Assembly: GCF_001613165.1 (NCBI RefSeq)
Contig: NZ_BDBV01000050.1
Span: 88,741 to 152,740, forward strand
Source of the DNA: Nocardia mexicana NBRC 108244
Lineage (GTDB): Bacteria > Actinomycetota > Actinomycetes > Mycobacteriales > Mycobacteriaceae
Reading direction: 5' to 3'
DNA length: 64,000 nucleotides
Shown here: piece after piece, positions 25,241 to 34,289 of the stretch
Layout of the letters: the number at the start of each line of letters is the position of its first letter
Position numbering within the stretch: the first letter of the stretch is position 1
Notes under the pieces: generated by a model
Told to the model about the DNA's origin: nothing
Databases searched by the model: none
Seen by the model: only the letters and a program-made list of their open reading frames with translations
Made by a program: the position numbers and the translations under genes

Positions 25241-26533
25241 ATGGCTTGGGATTTCGAGACCGACCCGGAGTATCAGAAGCAACTCGACTGGGTCGCCGAG
25301 TTCGTCCGCACCGAGGTGGAGCCGCTGGATCTACTGCCCGACCTGAACCCGTACCACCGCGAGGATCCACAGGTGCGGGCGCTGCTGCGTCCGCTGCAGG
25401 AGCAGGTCAAGGAGCGCGGGCTGTGGGCCTGCCACCTCGGGCCGGAACTCGGCGGCCCCGGTTACGGGCAGCTGAAGCTGGCGCTGCTCAACGAGGTGCT
25501 GGGCACCTCGATGTGGGCGCCGCTCGTATTCGGTTGCCAGGCACCGGATTCCGGCAATGCCGAGATTCTCGCGCACTTCGGCACGCCGGAGCAGAAGCAG
25601 CGGTATCTGCAGCCGCTGCTCGACGGTGAGATCGGCTCCTGCTACGTCATGACCGAGCCGACCGGCGGTTCGGATCCGACGGCCTTCCAGGCCCGCGCGG
25701 TGCGCGACGGCGACGACTGGGTCATCAACGGCGAGAAGTGGTTCAACACCGCGGCCGAGTACGCCGCGTTCCACATCGTGATGGTGGTGACCGATCCGGA
25801 GGCCCCGCCGCACCAGCGGCTGTCGATGTTCATCGTGCCCGCGGGCACGCCCGGCCTCGAGATCGTGAAGAACTTCGAGGTGCACGGATTCTCCAGTCAC
25901 GAGGGGCATCTGCGGTTCACCGATGTGCGGGTGCCCGCCGATCATCTGCTGGGCGCGGAGGGACTGGGGTTCATCGTCGCCCAGACCCGCCTGGGCGGTG
26001 GCCGCGTGCACCACGCCATGCGCACGGTGGCCATGGTGCGCAAGGCATTCGACATGATGTGCGAGCGCGCGGTATCGCGGCCCATGGGCAAGGGCGTGCT
26101 GGGTGGCAAGCAGATGACGCAGGAACGCATCGCCGACAGCTGGATCGAGATGGAGCAGTTCCGGCTACTGGTGCTGCGCACGGCCTGGCTGATCGACAAG
26201 GAACAGGATTATCGCAAGGTGCGCAAGGACATTGCCGCGATCAAGGTGGCGATGCCGAAGGTGATGCACGACGTCGCGCGGCGCGCACTGCACCTGCACG
26301 GTGCGCTGGGCGTGAGCGAGGACCTGCCGTTCGTCGACATGATGAACTATGCCGAGGTGATGGCGATCGCGGACGGTCCGACCGAGGTTCACAAGATCAC
26401 CCTCGCCAAGCAGGTGCTGGGGCAGTACGCGCCCGCGGATCCGGTGTATCCCAGCGGCTACCGCCCGGCGCTGCGCGAACAGGCGCGGCAACTGGTGGCG
26501 CAGAAGCTCGAGCGCACCGTCGGAAATCTCTGA
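25241..26533 (+). CDS. Acyl-CoA dehydrogenase
   Basis: A 430-residue flavoenzyme of the ACAD10/11-like class: C-Y-V-M-T-E-P-T-G-G-S-D in the FAD/substrate region, WVINGEKWF, RLGGGRVHHAMR, HLHGALGVSEDLPF, and a C-terminal DGPTEVHK for cofactor binding. It catalyses alpha,beta-oxidation of an acyl-CoA in fatty-acid or sterol side-chain breakdown. Chain-length preference is not evident. It is cotranscribed with the TetR gene. Confidence 0.93.
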   Translation: MAWDFETDPEYQKQLDWVAEFVRTEVEPLDLLPDLNPYHREDPQVRALLRPLQEQVKERGLWACHLGPELGGPGYGQLKLALLNEVLGTSMWAPLVFGCQAPDSGNAEILAHFGTPEQKQRYLQPLLDGEIGSCYVMTEPTGGSDPTAFQARAVRDGDDWVINGEKWFNTAAEYAAFHIVMVVTDPEAPPHQRLSMFIVPAGTPGLEIVKNFEVHGFSSHEGHLRFTDVRVPADHLLGAEGLGFIVAQTRLGGGRVHHAMRTVAMVRKAFDMMCERAVSRPMGKGVLGGKQMTQERIADSWIEMEQFRLLVLRTAWLIDKEQDYRKVRKDIAAIKVAMPKVMHDVARRALHLHGALGVSEDLPFVDMMNYAEVMAIADGPTEVHKITLAKQVLGQYAPADPVYPSGYRPALREQARQLVAQKLERTVGNL

Positions 26534-26576
26534 CGGCGGCCGATTCGCACGATCGGCCCGGTGGTTGGCGTACAGG

Positions 26577-26597
26577 CGACGCCCCCTGTCGGCGTCG
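26577..26597 (+). terminator. Small hairpin after the acyl-CoA dehydrogenase
   Basis: CGACGCC and GGCGTCG form a 7-bp stem with a 7-nt loop and are followed by TTA, 44 nt past the stop. It may be a weak terminator or part of the leader of the following small ORF. Confidence 0.4.
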
Positions 26598-26653
26598 TTA
26601 CGCTTCCGTTACCCTGGGCGGCGCAAGTGAATCACCTGATGTGAGGAAGTTCG

Positions 26654-26755
26654 ATGGGTAGTACCGCTATCGACTTGGCCAACGTGCTCATCGCGCACGC
26701 CACCGCGTTCTGGAACTGGTTCTCCACCGGTTCCTCGGGGTTCCCGCCGCTGTGA
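26654..26755 (+). CDS. Small hydrophobic ORF, 33 residues
   Basis: The ATG is preceded by GAGGAAG at good spacing, and the frame runs 33 codons: MGSTAIDLANVLIAHATAFW begins it, with a tail N-W-F-S-T-G-S-S-G-F-P-P-L. Residues ~5-24 could form one amphipathic or membrane helix, with two Trp near its end. It is a free-standing unit with a perfect terminator 86 nt downstream. No family recognised; a membrane-associated microprotein is plausible. Confidence 0.5.
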   Translation: MGSTAIDLANVLIAHATAFWNWFSTGSSGFPPL

Positions 26756-26840
26756 CCCGTCGGCGCATCGGCCGCCGAGCGCGAACAGCGTGAATTCCGC
26801 TGGGCCGTAGCCATATCGGACGACAGTACGGCCCCGCACC

Positions 26841-26872
26841 GAAGGCGGCTCCCGACCTCGGGAGCCGCCTTC
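26841..26872. terminator. Perfect 15-bp hairpin terminator
   Basis: GAAGGCGGCTCCCGA and TCGGGAGCCGCCTTC pair perfectly around a 2-nt loop. It lies between the small ORF and the convergent VWA gene and can serve both strands. Confidence 0.85.
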
Positions 26873-26895
26873 GGCATATCAGCAGGGGGCGAACA

Positions 26896-28794
26896 TCATC
26901 CGCGCCGACGGCGGGCGACGAGCCACCCGATCAACACTCCGACCACGAGCACGGCCACCGCGGCGGCGGATCCGATCACGATCGGCAGCGCGGAGGACGA
27001 GTCGTTCGTTGACGCGGCTTCGGATTTGCTGCCGGCGCGGTCGGGTCCGCCGCCCGTCGCCTGACCGTGGTCGCCGACGATTCCTCCGGCTACCTCCGAG
27101 GTGTACTTCGGCCCCGGCTCGGGCGTCCCGGTCACGGTGAGATCGAGCCGTATCGGCACCGGGAGGTGATCGACGCCCTCCCGAGCGGAGCCGAGCTTGA
27201 CCGAGATGTAGTACCAGCCCGGTGTTGTCTGGTCACGGATGTGGGAATCGTCGGCGTTGCGATTGCCGTATCGGACCGGCGTCGTCGCAACGGCCGGATC
27301 GGATGTCGGAAGGACGGTGTCCGTGCCTACGTATACGCCCGATTCCCAGTCGATCTCCTTGGCGAGCGGCGAGTACACGGCGGTGTGGATATTCGATATG
27401 TCCGCAAGTCCGCGACGATCGTTCGCATCGAAATGCACCCGATACGCCAGGCCCTGACCCCAATCCAGTTTCACCCGGTAGAAGACGAATTCACCCTGTC
27501 GCAGGGTATCGGTGTAGCGCCCCGATCCGGGGAGCGTGGACGCGGCGGACAGTGACCCGCCGCCGGTGACCGGGCTGCCCGCGCCGCTGGGCTCGGTGAA
27601 CGTTGTCGCCGGGAGCACGGCCTTGGGGCCGGGGTCGGTGACGGCGGGTTCGATTCCGACCAGCAGCTCGAGCGGCAACCGCTCCGGAACACCGGTGGAC
27701 ACGCTCTTCCAGTCCAGCGCGAAGTAATAGCGGCCGCCGCCCTTGCACTTGTTGCCGCTGGCGCTGTTGCCGGGCTTCTTGGTGGCACCGTCGAAGGCCG
27801 TGCTGATCGTGAGGGTCGCGCCGTCGCTGGAGTTGGTTACGTGCTCGGTTTCGGATTTGTTGCAGTCCTCGCCGTCTCGGCCATAAACGTGCATTTGCAG
27901 CAGGTTGGTGTCATCGAGGACATCGATACCGGCCAGTCTCGGGTAGGACATGATGCCGCTGAAATAGGCGGTGGCGCCTTCGGGGACATCGACGGCGTAG
28001 TACCGCTTCTCCTTCTGGCCGATGGTGTCCAGGTAATGGCCCGGAGTGGCGGCCGGTGCGGTGTGGTACCTGTCGGTGCCGGTGATCGGCGTGCCGGAAG
28101 CCTGGTAGTTGCGCAGCGCACCGCCGCTGACGCGCGGCAGGATGCGCTCCAGCGCGGGTCCGTCGACGGCGTCGGAATAGGTGCCGCCGGTGGCCTGCGC
28201 CATGCAGCTGAGCTGGGCGCGCGCCTTGGCGTCCACGGCGAAGCCGATCGAATGCACGACGAGGTCGAGGCCCTGCTTCTTCAACTCCCGGGCGACATCG
28301 CAGGGTTCGGGTGGCGAGCAGGTGTCATCGCCGTCGGAGACCAGCACGATCGAGCGCGGACCGGAACTCGGGAGCGCCTTGGCGGCCTCGCGCAGCGAGG
28401 TGCCCATGGGGGTCCAGCCGCTGGCCTTGATGCCGTCGGCGGCGCCGATCAGCGCGGCCTTGTCGATCGTGTCGGGGCGGCGCAGCACCGACACGTCGCG
28501 GCAGCCCGCGGACTTCTCCGCCTCCGAGTTGCCGGTGCTGGTGCCGTAGGTGGTGAGCCCCACCTTGGCTTCGGCGGGAGCGGACCCGACGAAGGTGCGC
28601 ACCGCGTTCTTGGCGGCATCCATCATGGTGCCGGCCGGGTCGGGGCGCTGCATCGACCCGGAGGCGTCCAGGATGAGCATGGTGGGCGCGTACTGCGGGG
28701 CCTGATCCGCCTGCGCGGCCGCGGGTAACGCGGCGGGCGTCAAGGCGACGAGACCGGCGGCCACCGCGGCCACCAGCCTTTTGAGCTTCGTCAT
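26896..28794 (-). CDS. Surface VWA-domain protein with C-terminal membrane anchor
   Basis: A 632-residue protein: Sec signal peptide (LVAAVAAGLVALTPAALPAAA), then a VWA domain with the metal-site motif L-D-A-S-G-S-M and WTPMGTSL. The long beta-rich region contains prepeptidase-like modules, and the end has one membrane helix (IVIGSAAAVAVLVVGVLIGW) followed by R-R-R-R-G. The layout suits an adhesion or wall-assembly protein displayed outside the membrane. Distinct from the VWA gene at 1-1456, which is anchored N-terminally. Confidence 0.85.
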   Translation of the reverse strand: MTKLKRLVAAVAAGLVALTPAALPAAAQADQAPQYAPTMLILDASGSMQRPDPAGTMMDAAKNAVRTFVGSAPAEAKVGLTTYGTSTGNSEAEKSAGCRDVSVLRRPDTIDKAALIGAADGIKASGWTPMGTSLREAAKALPSSGPRSIVLVSDGDDTCSPPEPCDVARELKKQGLDLVVHSIGFAVDAKARAQLSCMAQATGGTYSDAVDGPALERILPRVSGGALRNYQASGTPITGTDRYHTAPAATPGHYLDTIGQKEKRYYAVDVPEGATAYFSGIMSYPRLAGIDVLDDTNLLQMHVYGRDGEDCNKSETEHVTNSSDGATLTISTAFDGATKKPGNSASGNKCKGGGRYYFALDWKSVSTGVPERLPLELLVGIEPAVTDPGPKAVLPATTFTEPSGAGSPVTGGGSLSAASTLPGSGRYTDTLRQGEFVFYRVKLDWGQGLAYRVHFDANDRRGLADISNIHTAVYSPLAKEIDWESGVYVGTDTVLPTSDPAVATTPVRYGNRNADDSHIRDQTTPGWYYISVKLGSAREGVDHLPVPIRLDLTVTGTPEPGPKYTSEVAGGIVGDHGQATGGGPDRAGSKSEAASTNDSSSALPIVIGSAAAVAVLVVGVLIGWLVARRRRG

Positions 28795-28934
28795 AGTCCT
28801 CGTCTATCGATCGTGCGTCAGAGCGCGAACGACACTACAGACAAATCGGGCGCATACCCACTGCTGAGACGCCTGCGGACATACGCGAGAGTCTATTGGC
28901 GCAAGGGCGACGATGGCCGTTTCGGGCAGCTCGG

Positions 28935-29654
28935 TCAGTCCTTCGGCTCGATCCAGAGCGCCTCGGCGTAGGCGCACAGGTCCCCGCCGAGTGTCGACAG
29001 TGCCACGCCCACGGTGTGTTTGCGGCCGTCGGCCCGGATCGGCCAGGCGTACGAGATGTATTCGTGCTCCGCTCGCACCGGTTGCCACTGCGTGGCGGTG
29101 AGCGCGGCGGTGAACGCGCCGTAGCGCATGCCGGACAGCTGGATGCCCGCGATCCCGCCGGGACAGTCCAGCGCCGACCACACGACTTCCGGTGGGAGCA
29201 CGCCGTTTTCGTCGGCGAGACCCGGATCCGGTTGCCAGGCTGCCGCGATCAGCTCGCGATCAGGCATCTGCCAGGGGAACAGGCGCAGGCCGCGGCCCGG
29301 GGCGCAGGCCGCGCCGCAGCCGTAGCAGTCGGTGATCGGGCGCCCGCCGGTGGAGACGGCGGCGTCGGAGGCGAGCTTGGCCTCGGCCCACGAAGGGGGC
29401 GTGGGGGTTTCGATCGTGAGGTCGGCGGGCGCGGCCTCCACCAGCAGGCGGCCGTCGGCGGCGGTCAGGGCCCAGCCGGTGTCGGTGGCGCCGAAGCCGA
29501 CCTCGGTGGCGACCGGCACGATACTGCGGAAATCGACCCGGACGACCGGGGATTCGGTGCGCTGTGCCAGCATGCCCGCCACGTATCCGCCGAACGCCAC
29601 ATCGGGGTAGCCGTGCACATGCTCGGGAAGGGTGACTGTCTCGGTGTCGGTCAT
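28935..29654 (-). CDS. Probable hot-dog-fold (acyl-CoA thioesterase-like) protein
   Basis: A 239-residue protein, apparently two hot-dog repeats. The first half contains the helix pattern FGGYVAGMLAQ and the second VWSALDCPGGIAG. Between them is a conserved C-Y-G-C-G motif with further cysteines, which may bind metal. Such proteins are common beside lipid or polyketide redox genes in actinobacteria. ATG 29654 is preceded by GGAGGGCGGG. It is last in a co-directional group with the SDR, nitroreductase and monooxygenase. Confidence 0.55.
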   Translation of the reverse strand: MTDTETVTLPEHVHGYPDVAFGGYVAGMLAQRTESPVVRVDFRSIVPVATEVGFGATDTGWALTAADGRLLVEAAPADLTIETPTPPSWAEAKLASDAAVSTGGRPITDCYGCGAACAPGRGLRLFPWQMPDRELIAAAWQPDPGLADENGVLPPEVVWSALDCPGGIAGIQLSGMRYGAFTAALTATQWQPVRAEHEYISYAWPIRADGRKHTVGVALSTLGGDLCAYAEALWIEPKD

Positions 29655-29711
29655 CTCGGACCCGCCCTCCATCCACGTTGATCAACCAGGACGATACCGA
29701 GGCGCGGATGG

Positions 29712-30479
29712 TCACCCGAAATCGGTGCGGCCGCCGTTGACGTTGAGCTTCTGGCCGCTGATGTACTCGCCGCCACCGGACACCAGGAACCGCACCACAT
29801 TCGCCACGTCGTCGGGCCGGCACACCCGTCCGAACGGGGAGTGCTCGTCGAGGCTGCGGATGTCGGTGACACCGGCGACCGCCTTCACCAGCCGCTGGCC
29901 CATCTCGGTGTCGACCAGGCCCGGTGCGACGATATTGACCCGAATTCCGTTGCGGCGCTCCTCGTTCGCGAGTGTGAGCGCCAACGCCTCCAGGGCGGCC
30001 TTGGCCATGTTGTACGGGGCGCCGCCCGCGCTCTGAGCGAGGGTGGCGACGCTGGAGATCATCACGATGTCGCCGCGCGGCCGGGTGCGCATGGACGGCA
30101 GCACCAGGCGCGAGACGTGGTGCGCTCCCAGCGCGTGCGTGGCGACGACCCGCTGCACCTCCGCCGGGTCGGTATCGGCCACGAACCTGCCCCGGCTGGC
30201 GATCCCCGCGTTGTTCACCAGGATGTCGATGTGCCCGAACTCGCCGAGCACCTCCGCGACCATGCGCTCGTCGTCCTCCACCGAATCCACGCTCGCCCGC
30301 ACCGCCAGTCCGCGGCGGCCGAGTTTCTCGACGGCGGCGACGGTTTCGGCCGCGGCGTCCGCGTCCGACCGATAGTTCACCGCCACATCCGCGCCGTCCT
30401 CCGCCAGCGCGAGCGCGACGGCCCGGCCGATACCCCGTCCGCCACCGGTGACCAGCGCAACCCGTCCTTCGAGACTCAT
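29712..30479 (-). CDS. FabG-like SDR (3-oxoacyl-ACP reductase family)
   Basis: A 255-residue classical SDR with TGGGRGIG, NNAG, a serine in IVMISSVAT, Y-N-M-A-K and the C-terminal SGQKLNVNGG typical of FabG. NADP use is suggested by N-Y-R-S after strand 2. Housekeeping FabG is usually ~245 residues and lies elsewhere; here the gene is 10 nt downstream of a nitroreductase, so a secondary-metabolite or detoxification role is likely. Confidence 0.88.
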   Translation of the reverse strand: MSLEGRVALVTGGGRGIGRAVALALAEDGADVAVNYRSDADAAAETVAAVEKLGRRGLAVRASVDSVEDDERMVAEVLGEFGHIDILVNNAGIASRGRFVADTDPAEVQRVVATHALGAHHVSRLVLPSMRTRPRGDIVMISSVATLAQSAGGAPYNMAKAALEALALTLANEERRNGIRVNIVAPGLVDTEMGQRLVKAVAGVTDIRSLDEHSPFGRVCRPDDVANVVRFLVSGGGEYISGQKLNVNGGRTDFG

Positions 30480-30489
30480 GCCGCCGACC

Positions 30490-31152
30490 TTACCGGCCGT
30501 CGAGGGGCGATCCGCCCGAACGCGGACCTGCCGGATGGCCGACCGGGAGCAGGGCGGTCGGGCGGTGGCCTGCGGGGCAGAGGGCCGGGATGGTGGTCAC
30601 GAGGCGGGTTTCGTCGAAGCCGCCGACGAGGACGGTGCCGAGGCCGAGGGCGGTGGCTTGCAGGTAGACGTTCTGGGCGGCGTGGCCGGTTTCGATGTAG
30701 GCATAGCGTTCGCCGCGGCGGCCGTGTGGTGGCTGATCGGCGAAATGGTCTGTGGCGCGGTCGATGTCGGCGGTGAGGACGAGGACGGCGGGAGCGGTGG
30801 CGAGCCACGGTTGATCGTCGATGGCCGCGTCGCGGAGTGCTCCCCGCGGATCCTCGTCGCTGCGGCAGAGAAGGCGGTGTGCTGTCGGTTCGTAGTGGTA
30901 GACGCCAGGCGAAATTCCGTCGACATTCCCGGCGGTGAGGGCGACGGACAGTGGGTACAGACCTCCCGCCGAGGGCGTGGTTCTGTGTTCGCCGTCCACG
31001 AGTCCCTGTGCAGCCCACAGCAGTTGGCCCGCTGCCTCCGCTGTGATCGGCCGCTCGGCGAAGTCCCGGACGGTACGGCGTCGCACCAGGGTCCCGGCGA
31101 AGGATCCTGGTGCGGCCGGTGGGAGAGGTGGTAGCTCCGGCATGCCGAACAT
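30490..31152 (-). CDS. Nitroreductase-family (SagB/ThcOx-type) oxidoreductase
   Basis: A 220-residue FMN-dependent protein. R-R-R-T-V-R-D-F near the start, TPSAGGLYPL, and ETGHAAQNVYLQATALGLGTV are nitroreductase patterns; SAGGLYP is characteristic of the SagB-type dehydrogenase branch. No YcaO or precursor peptide gene is nearby, so a RiPP role is not supported. ATG 31152 and ATG 31143 are both possible starts. It shares a strand with the SDR and monooxygenase. Confidence 0.8.
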   Translation of the reverse strand: MFGMPELPPLPPAAPGSFAGTLVRRRTVRDFAERPITAEAAGQLLWAAQGLVDGEHRTTPSAGGLYPLSVALTAGNVDGISPGVYHYEPTAHRLLCRSDEDPRGALRDAAIDDQPWLATAPAVLVLTADIDRATDHFADQPPHGRRGERYAYIETGHAAQNVYLQATALGLGTVLVGGFDETRLVTTIPALCPAGHRPTALLPVGHPAGPRSGGSPLDGR

Positions 31153-31235
31153 TGTGGGGCTTACGTGGTCCCGGCACAGCAGGGGGACGTGTGGCGGAGC
31201 TGTCGTGGGCGATGTCCGGGGTCGGTGTGGCCGGG

Positions 31236-32867
31236 CTACGCATCGGTGCGGCCGAGGACCTGGGTGAGCGCTCGCAGCAGTTCGCCCTCGGGCTGTGATG
31301 GCAGTGTTGCCGAGCGCCAAGCGGTGAAGCCGTCGGGCCGGACGAGGGACGCGCCGCTGTCCGCGAGCCCGTAGGTGGCGGGAAATCGGTCGTCTACATC
31401 CTCGAGATCGGCACCGATGCGCAGCACGCGCATATCGAGACCCAGTGTGGCGGAAACCTTTTCGGCCGCCGCGGCCCAGTCGTCGCCGGCCGGTCCGGTC
31501 AGCAGGGTGAAGGCGTCGTGGAAGAGGTCGACGGTGGACAGCGCGGTCTCGCCTCGGCGCAGCCGGACGTGTGGTGCGCGCAGGCCGGGGCGACCGCTGG
31601 GAGCGCGGGGATCCTCGACCGGCTCGGTGGAAGCGGTGCCCTCCGCGCAGACGGCCCCGGAGCCGTACCGGTAGCCGAAGATCATGGTCAGGTCGTCGAT
31701 GCTCGCCGCGGAGTCGCCGGAACCGTGATGGCGGCCCTGCAGCCGCTGCATCGCCTGGTCCAGGGTGATCAGCGCCACCGGGCGGCGTTCGTCCTCGTAG
31801 GTGTCCAGCAGCGGGTCGCCCGCGCGCCCGTCGAGCACGGCGGCGAGCTTCCAGGCGAGATTGTGCGCGTCCGCGATGCCGGTGCTCGCGCCGAAGGAGC
31901 CGGTGGGCGGCACGACGTGGGCCGCGTCGCCGACGAAGAAGATCCGTCCGGCCCGGTACCGCCGGGCGACCCAGCAGCCGATCCTGGTGGTGGTCACGGT
32001 CCGGTCCGTTCCGGGAACGGCGGGCACGAACGTCAATTCGAGGTCCGGATCTCCGATCGCCCTGCGCGCCAGCTCGATACAGCGCTGCTCGGTGAAATCC
32101 TCGGCGCTCTTGCCCGATTCGGGCCCGAAGGGCACCCCGAACGCCCAGCGACCGGGTTCGCGGCCCGGCACGAGAACGGTTCCCGTCGTCGGCCGGTCGA
32201 AGTAGGCGAGCAGGAAACGGCGTCCGCGCAGGGCGGCGCTCAGGTCGGCGTCGCACAGGAAGTTCGCGACGTGGACGAGTTCACCCGGACCGTCCGCGCC
32301 GATGCCCAGCCGGGTGCGGATGCGCGCGCGATTGCCGTCGGAGGCGACCAGATACTCGGCGTGGACGCGGTATTCGGTATCGCTGCCGAGGTCGCGCACG
32401 ATGGCGGTGACGCCGTCGGCGGCGGAATCGACCTCGATCAGTTCGGTGCCGAATCTGACGTCGGCGCCGTGGTTTTCGGCGGCGGCGCGCACGATGCGCT
32501 CCAGTTCGTCCTGGTCGATCATCGCCCAGTCGGTGGGGCTCAGGGCGGCGGGCGGGCGCACCTGGGCCAGCACGTCGACCCGGAATCGTTCCTCGCCTGC
32601 CAGGGTGTCGACGCCGATCATCTCCGGCAGCTCCGCGAGGATCGACGTGCGTTCGCGGATCTGCTGCTCCAGTCCCAGCGACCGGTAGATCTCCATGGTC
32701 CGGGGGTTGAAGGCGCGTGCCTGCGGCTGCAGCGCCGTGGAGGGGTGCCGCTCCACGAGCACGGGCCGGACGCCCGCGCGAGCGAGCAGCAGTGCCGTGG
32801 TGAGGCCGGTGATGCCTCCTCCCACGATCAGGACTCGGGTGTCGACGGTGTGCGCCGGTGCGTTCAT
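31236..32867 (-). CDS. FAD-dependent aromatic hydroxylase/monooxygenase
   Basis: A 543-residue class A flavoprotein monooxygenase. VLIVGGGITGLTTALLLARAG is the FAD-binding loop region, the D-G motif is ASDGNRARIR, and GRIFFVGDAAHVVPPTG is the second FAD motif. The C-terminal thioredoxin-like extension places it with PheA/TfdB-type or polyketide hydroxylases; rifampicin monooxygenase is a more distant relative. ATG 32867 follows AGGAGAACC. It is divergent from a TetR gene with a shared operator. Confidence 0.88.
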   Translation of the reverse strand: MNAPAHTVDTRVLIVGGGITGLTTALLLARAGVRPVLVERHPSTALQPQARAFNPRTMEIYRSLGLEQQIRERTSILAELPEMIGVDTLAGEERFRVDVLAQVRPPAALSPTDWAMIDQDELERIVRAAAENHGADVRFGTELIEVDSAADGVTAIVRDLGSDTEYRVHAEYLVASDGNRARIRTRLGIGADGPGELVHVANFLCDADLSAALRGRRFLLAYFDRPTTGTVLVPGREPGRWAFGVPFGPESGKSAEDFTEQRCIELARRAIGDPDLELTFVPAVPGTDRTVTTTRIGCWVARRYRAGRIFFVGDAAHVVPPTGSFGASTGIADAHNLAWKLAAVLDGRAGDPLLDTYEDERRPVALITLDQAMQRLQGRHHGSGDSAASIDDLTMIFGYRYGSGAVCAEGTASTEPVEDPRAPSGRPGLRAPHVRLRRGETALSTVDLFHDAFTLLTGPAGDDWAAAAEKVSATLGLDMRVLRIGADLEDVDDRFPATYGLADSGASLVRPDGFTAWRSATLPSQPEGELLRALTQVLGRTDA

Positions 32868-32927
32868 GACGGTTCTCCTAGGGGGATCGGGCTCCCACCA
32901 ATGTTCATTCACTCATGGGACTGTGTC

Positions 32928-32943
32928 AATCAAATACTTGATT
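32928..32943. promoter_or_regulatory. Inverted repeat AATCAA-N4-TTGATT
   Basis: A perfect 6-bp dyad in the divergent region between the monooxygenase and TetR genes, 33 nt before the TetR start. Likely TetR operator. Its AT-rich composition stands out from the surroundings. Confidence 0.55.
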
Positions 32944-32975
32944 AAGCCATATCGACGATTGAAATTGCTATCCGC

Positions 32976-33626
32976 ATGTACGATCAGACGGTGCCGTCCT
33001 CGAAACCTCGCAGGTCGCCCAAGCCGCAGGAGCGGCAGCGCGATCCGGAACGCACCCGGCAGCTCATCCTCGACGCGGCCGCGGCCGAGTTCGCCGCGCG
33101 CGGATACCAGGGCGCCCGGACCGCCGCCATCGCCGCGCGCGCCGGGGTGAACCAGCAGCTGATCTCCTACTATTTCGACGGGAAGGAAGGCTTGTACCGC
33201 GCCATGGGGGAGCGCTGGCGGGAGCGCCGGAACGAACTCGCGCCGCCCGGAACGCCGCTGCCCGAACAGGTGCGCCGCTACGCGCTGCAGGCGTTGGAGG
33301 ATCCCGACGGCGTGCGGCTGCTGGCGTGGACCGGGCTGGAGTACACCGGCCCCGACAGCGATCCCGGCCTGGAATCCCGCAAACACCTGCTCGATCGCAA
33401 TGTCGAGGAGGTGCGTGAGCTACAGGCGGCCGGGCGGCTGCCCGCCGAACTGGATCCGGCATGCCTGCAGGTCATGCTGATGGCCGCGGCGATGGCGACC
33501 ACCACGCTGCCGCACGTCATCGCCGGGGTGTGCGAGGCCGACGCGCGGTCCCCGGAGTTCGTCGAGCACTACGCCGGGCAGGTCGCCCTGCTGGTCCGGC
33601 TGCTCGAGCGCGAGACCTCGGCCTGA
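32976..33626 (+). CDS. TetR-family regulator of the monooxygenase cluster
   Basis: A 216-residue TetR protein. The HTH spans ~25-75 (LILDAAAAEFAARGYQGARTAAIA, then QLISYYFDGKEGLY). An arginine-rich N-terminal arm precedes it. The C-terminal domain is helical with no recognised ligand class. Its divergent position and the dyad at 32928-32943 suggest repression of the flavin monooxygenase and itself. Confidence 0.88.
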   Translation: MYDQTVPSSKPRRSPKPQERQRDPERTRQLILDAAAAEFAARGYQGARTAAIAARAGVNQQLISYYFDGKEGLYRAMGERWRERRNELAPPGTPLPEQVRRYALQALEDPDGVRLLAWTGLEYTGPDSDPGLESRKHLLDRNVEEVRELQAAGRLPAELDPACLQVMLMAAAMATTTLPHVIAGVCEADARSPEFVEHYAGQVALLVRLLERETSA

Positions 33627-33641
33627 GAACGCCCGTGCCGC

Positions 33642-34289
33642 TCAGGGGAGTGGCTGGGTGCCGCGCTGGGACAGCAGCACCGCCATCAGCCCGCACTCCT
33701 GACTCTGGCCGACGATCATGCCGCGCAGGGCCTCTTTGACCGCGCCGGAGGCGATTTCGCGGTCGGCGGCCTGTGCCATCGCGACACCGCCCTGGTGGTG
33801 GCGGTACATCAGTTGCAGGAAGAGGACTTCGGCCTCGCGGCCACGGGCGGCGGACAGGGCATCGAGTTCGGCCTGGGAGGCGAGGCCGGGCATGACGCCG
33901 GGCGCGGGCGGTGACGCGGGCGAATGACGGTGGGCGGCGGCGTTGTCCGGCGCCGCGGCCATCCACGCCATCGGATGCTGCGACATCGGGGATGCGTTGG
34001 CCAGGCGCAGCCAGCCGAGCATGGTCCCGATCTCCACGCGCTGCGACTGGTCGATCTGCTGGGCCAGCCGCTGCACCATCGGATCGACGCCGGGATCCAG
34101 GCGCTGCACGATCTGGACCGCCTGCTGGTGGTGCGCGGTCATATCCTGGGCGAAACCGATCTCGGTGTCGTTCAGAATCCGTGCCGCGGTGTGTGTTTCG
34201 GGCCAGATCAGCGGCCGTAGGGCGGCGCCCATGACGAGCAGGATCAGCACGCCCGCGGCCAGGCAGGCCGCGGTCAGCAGCCGGCGCAT
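33642..34289 (-). CDS. DUF305 copper-resistance-like exported protein
   Basis: A 215-residue DUF305 protein with an N-terminal membrane anchor or signal (LTAACLAAGVLILLVMGAAL). Two ferritin-like helical halves carry M-T-A-H-H-Q-Q-A and M-Y-R-H-H-Q-G-G, the paired histidine motifs of the family. DUF305 proteins are associated with copper or other metal handling outside the cell. Its ATG overlaps the upstream stop by one base (TGATG), so translation is coupled to the LVIVD protein. Confidence 0.88.
   Translation of the reverse strand: MRRLLTAACLAAGVLILLVMGAALRPLIWPETHTAARILNDTEIGFAQDMTAHHQQAVQIVQRLDPGVDPMVQRLAQQIDQSQRVEIGTMLGWLRLANASPMSQHPMAWMAAAPDNAAAHRHSPASPPAPGVMPGLASQAELDALSAARGREAEVLFLQLMYRHHQGGVAMAQAADREIASGAVKEALRGMIVGQSQECGLMAVLLSQRGTQPLP

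Noticed and set aside
30490..31152. RiPP (azole-peptide) cluster because of the SagB-like nitroreductase
   Set aside because: No YcaO, no precursor peptide and no lanthipeptide-type enzyme lies nearby.
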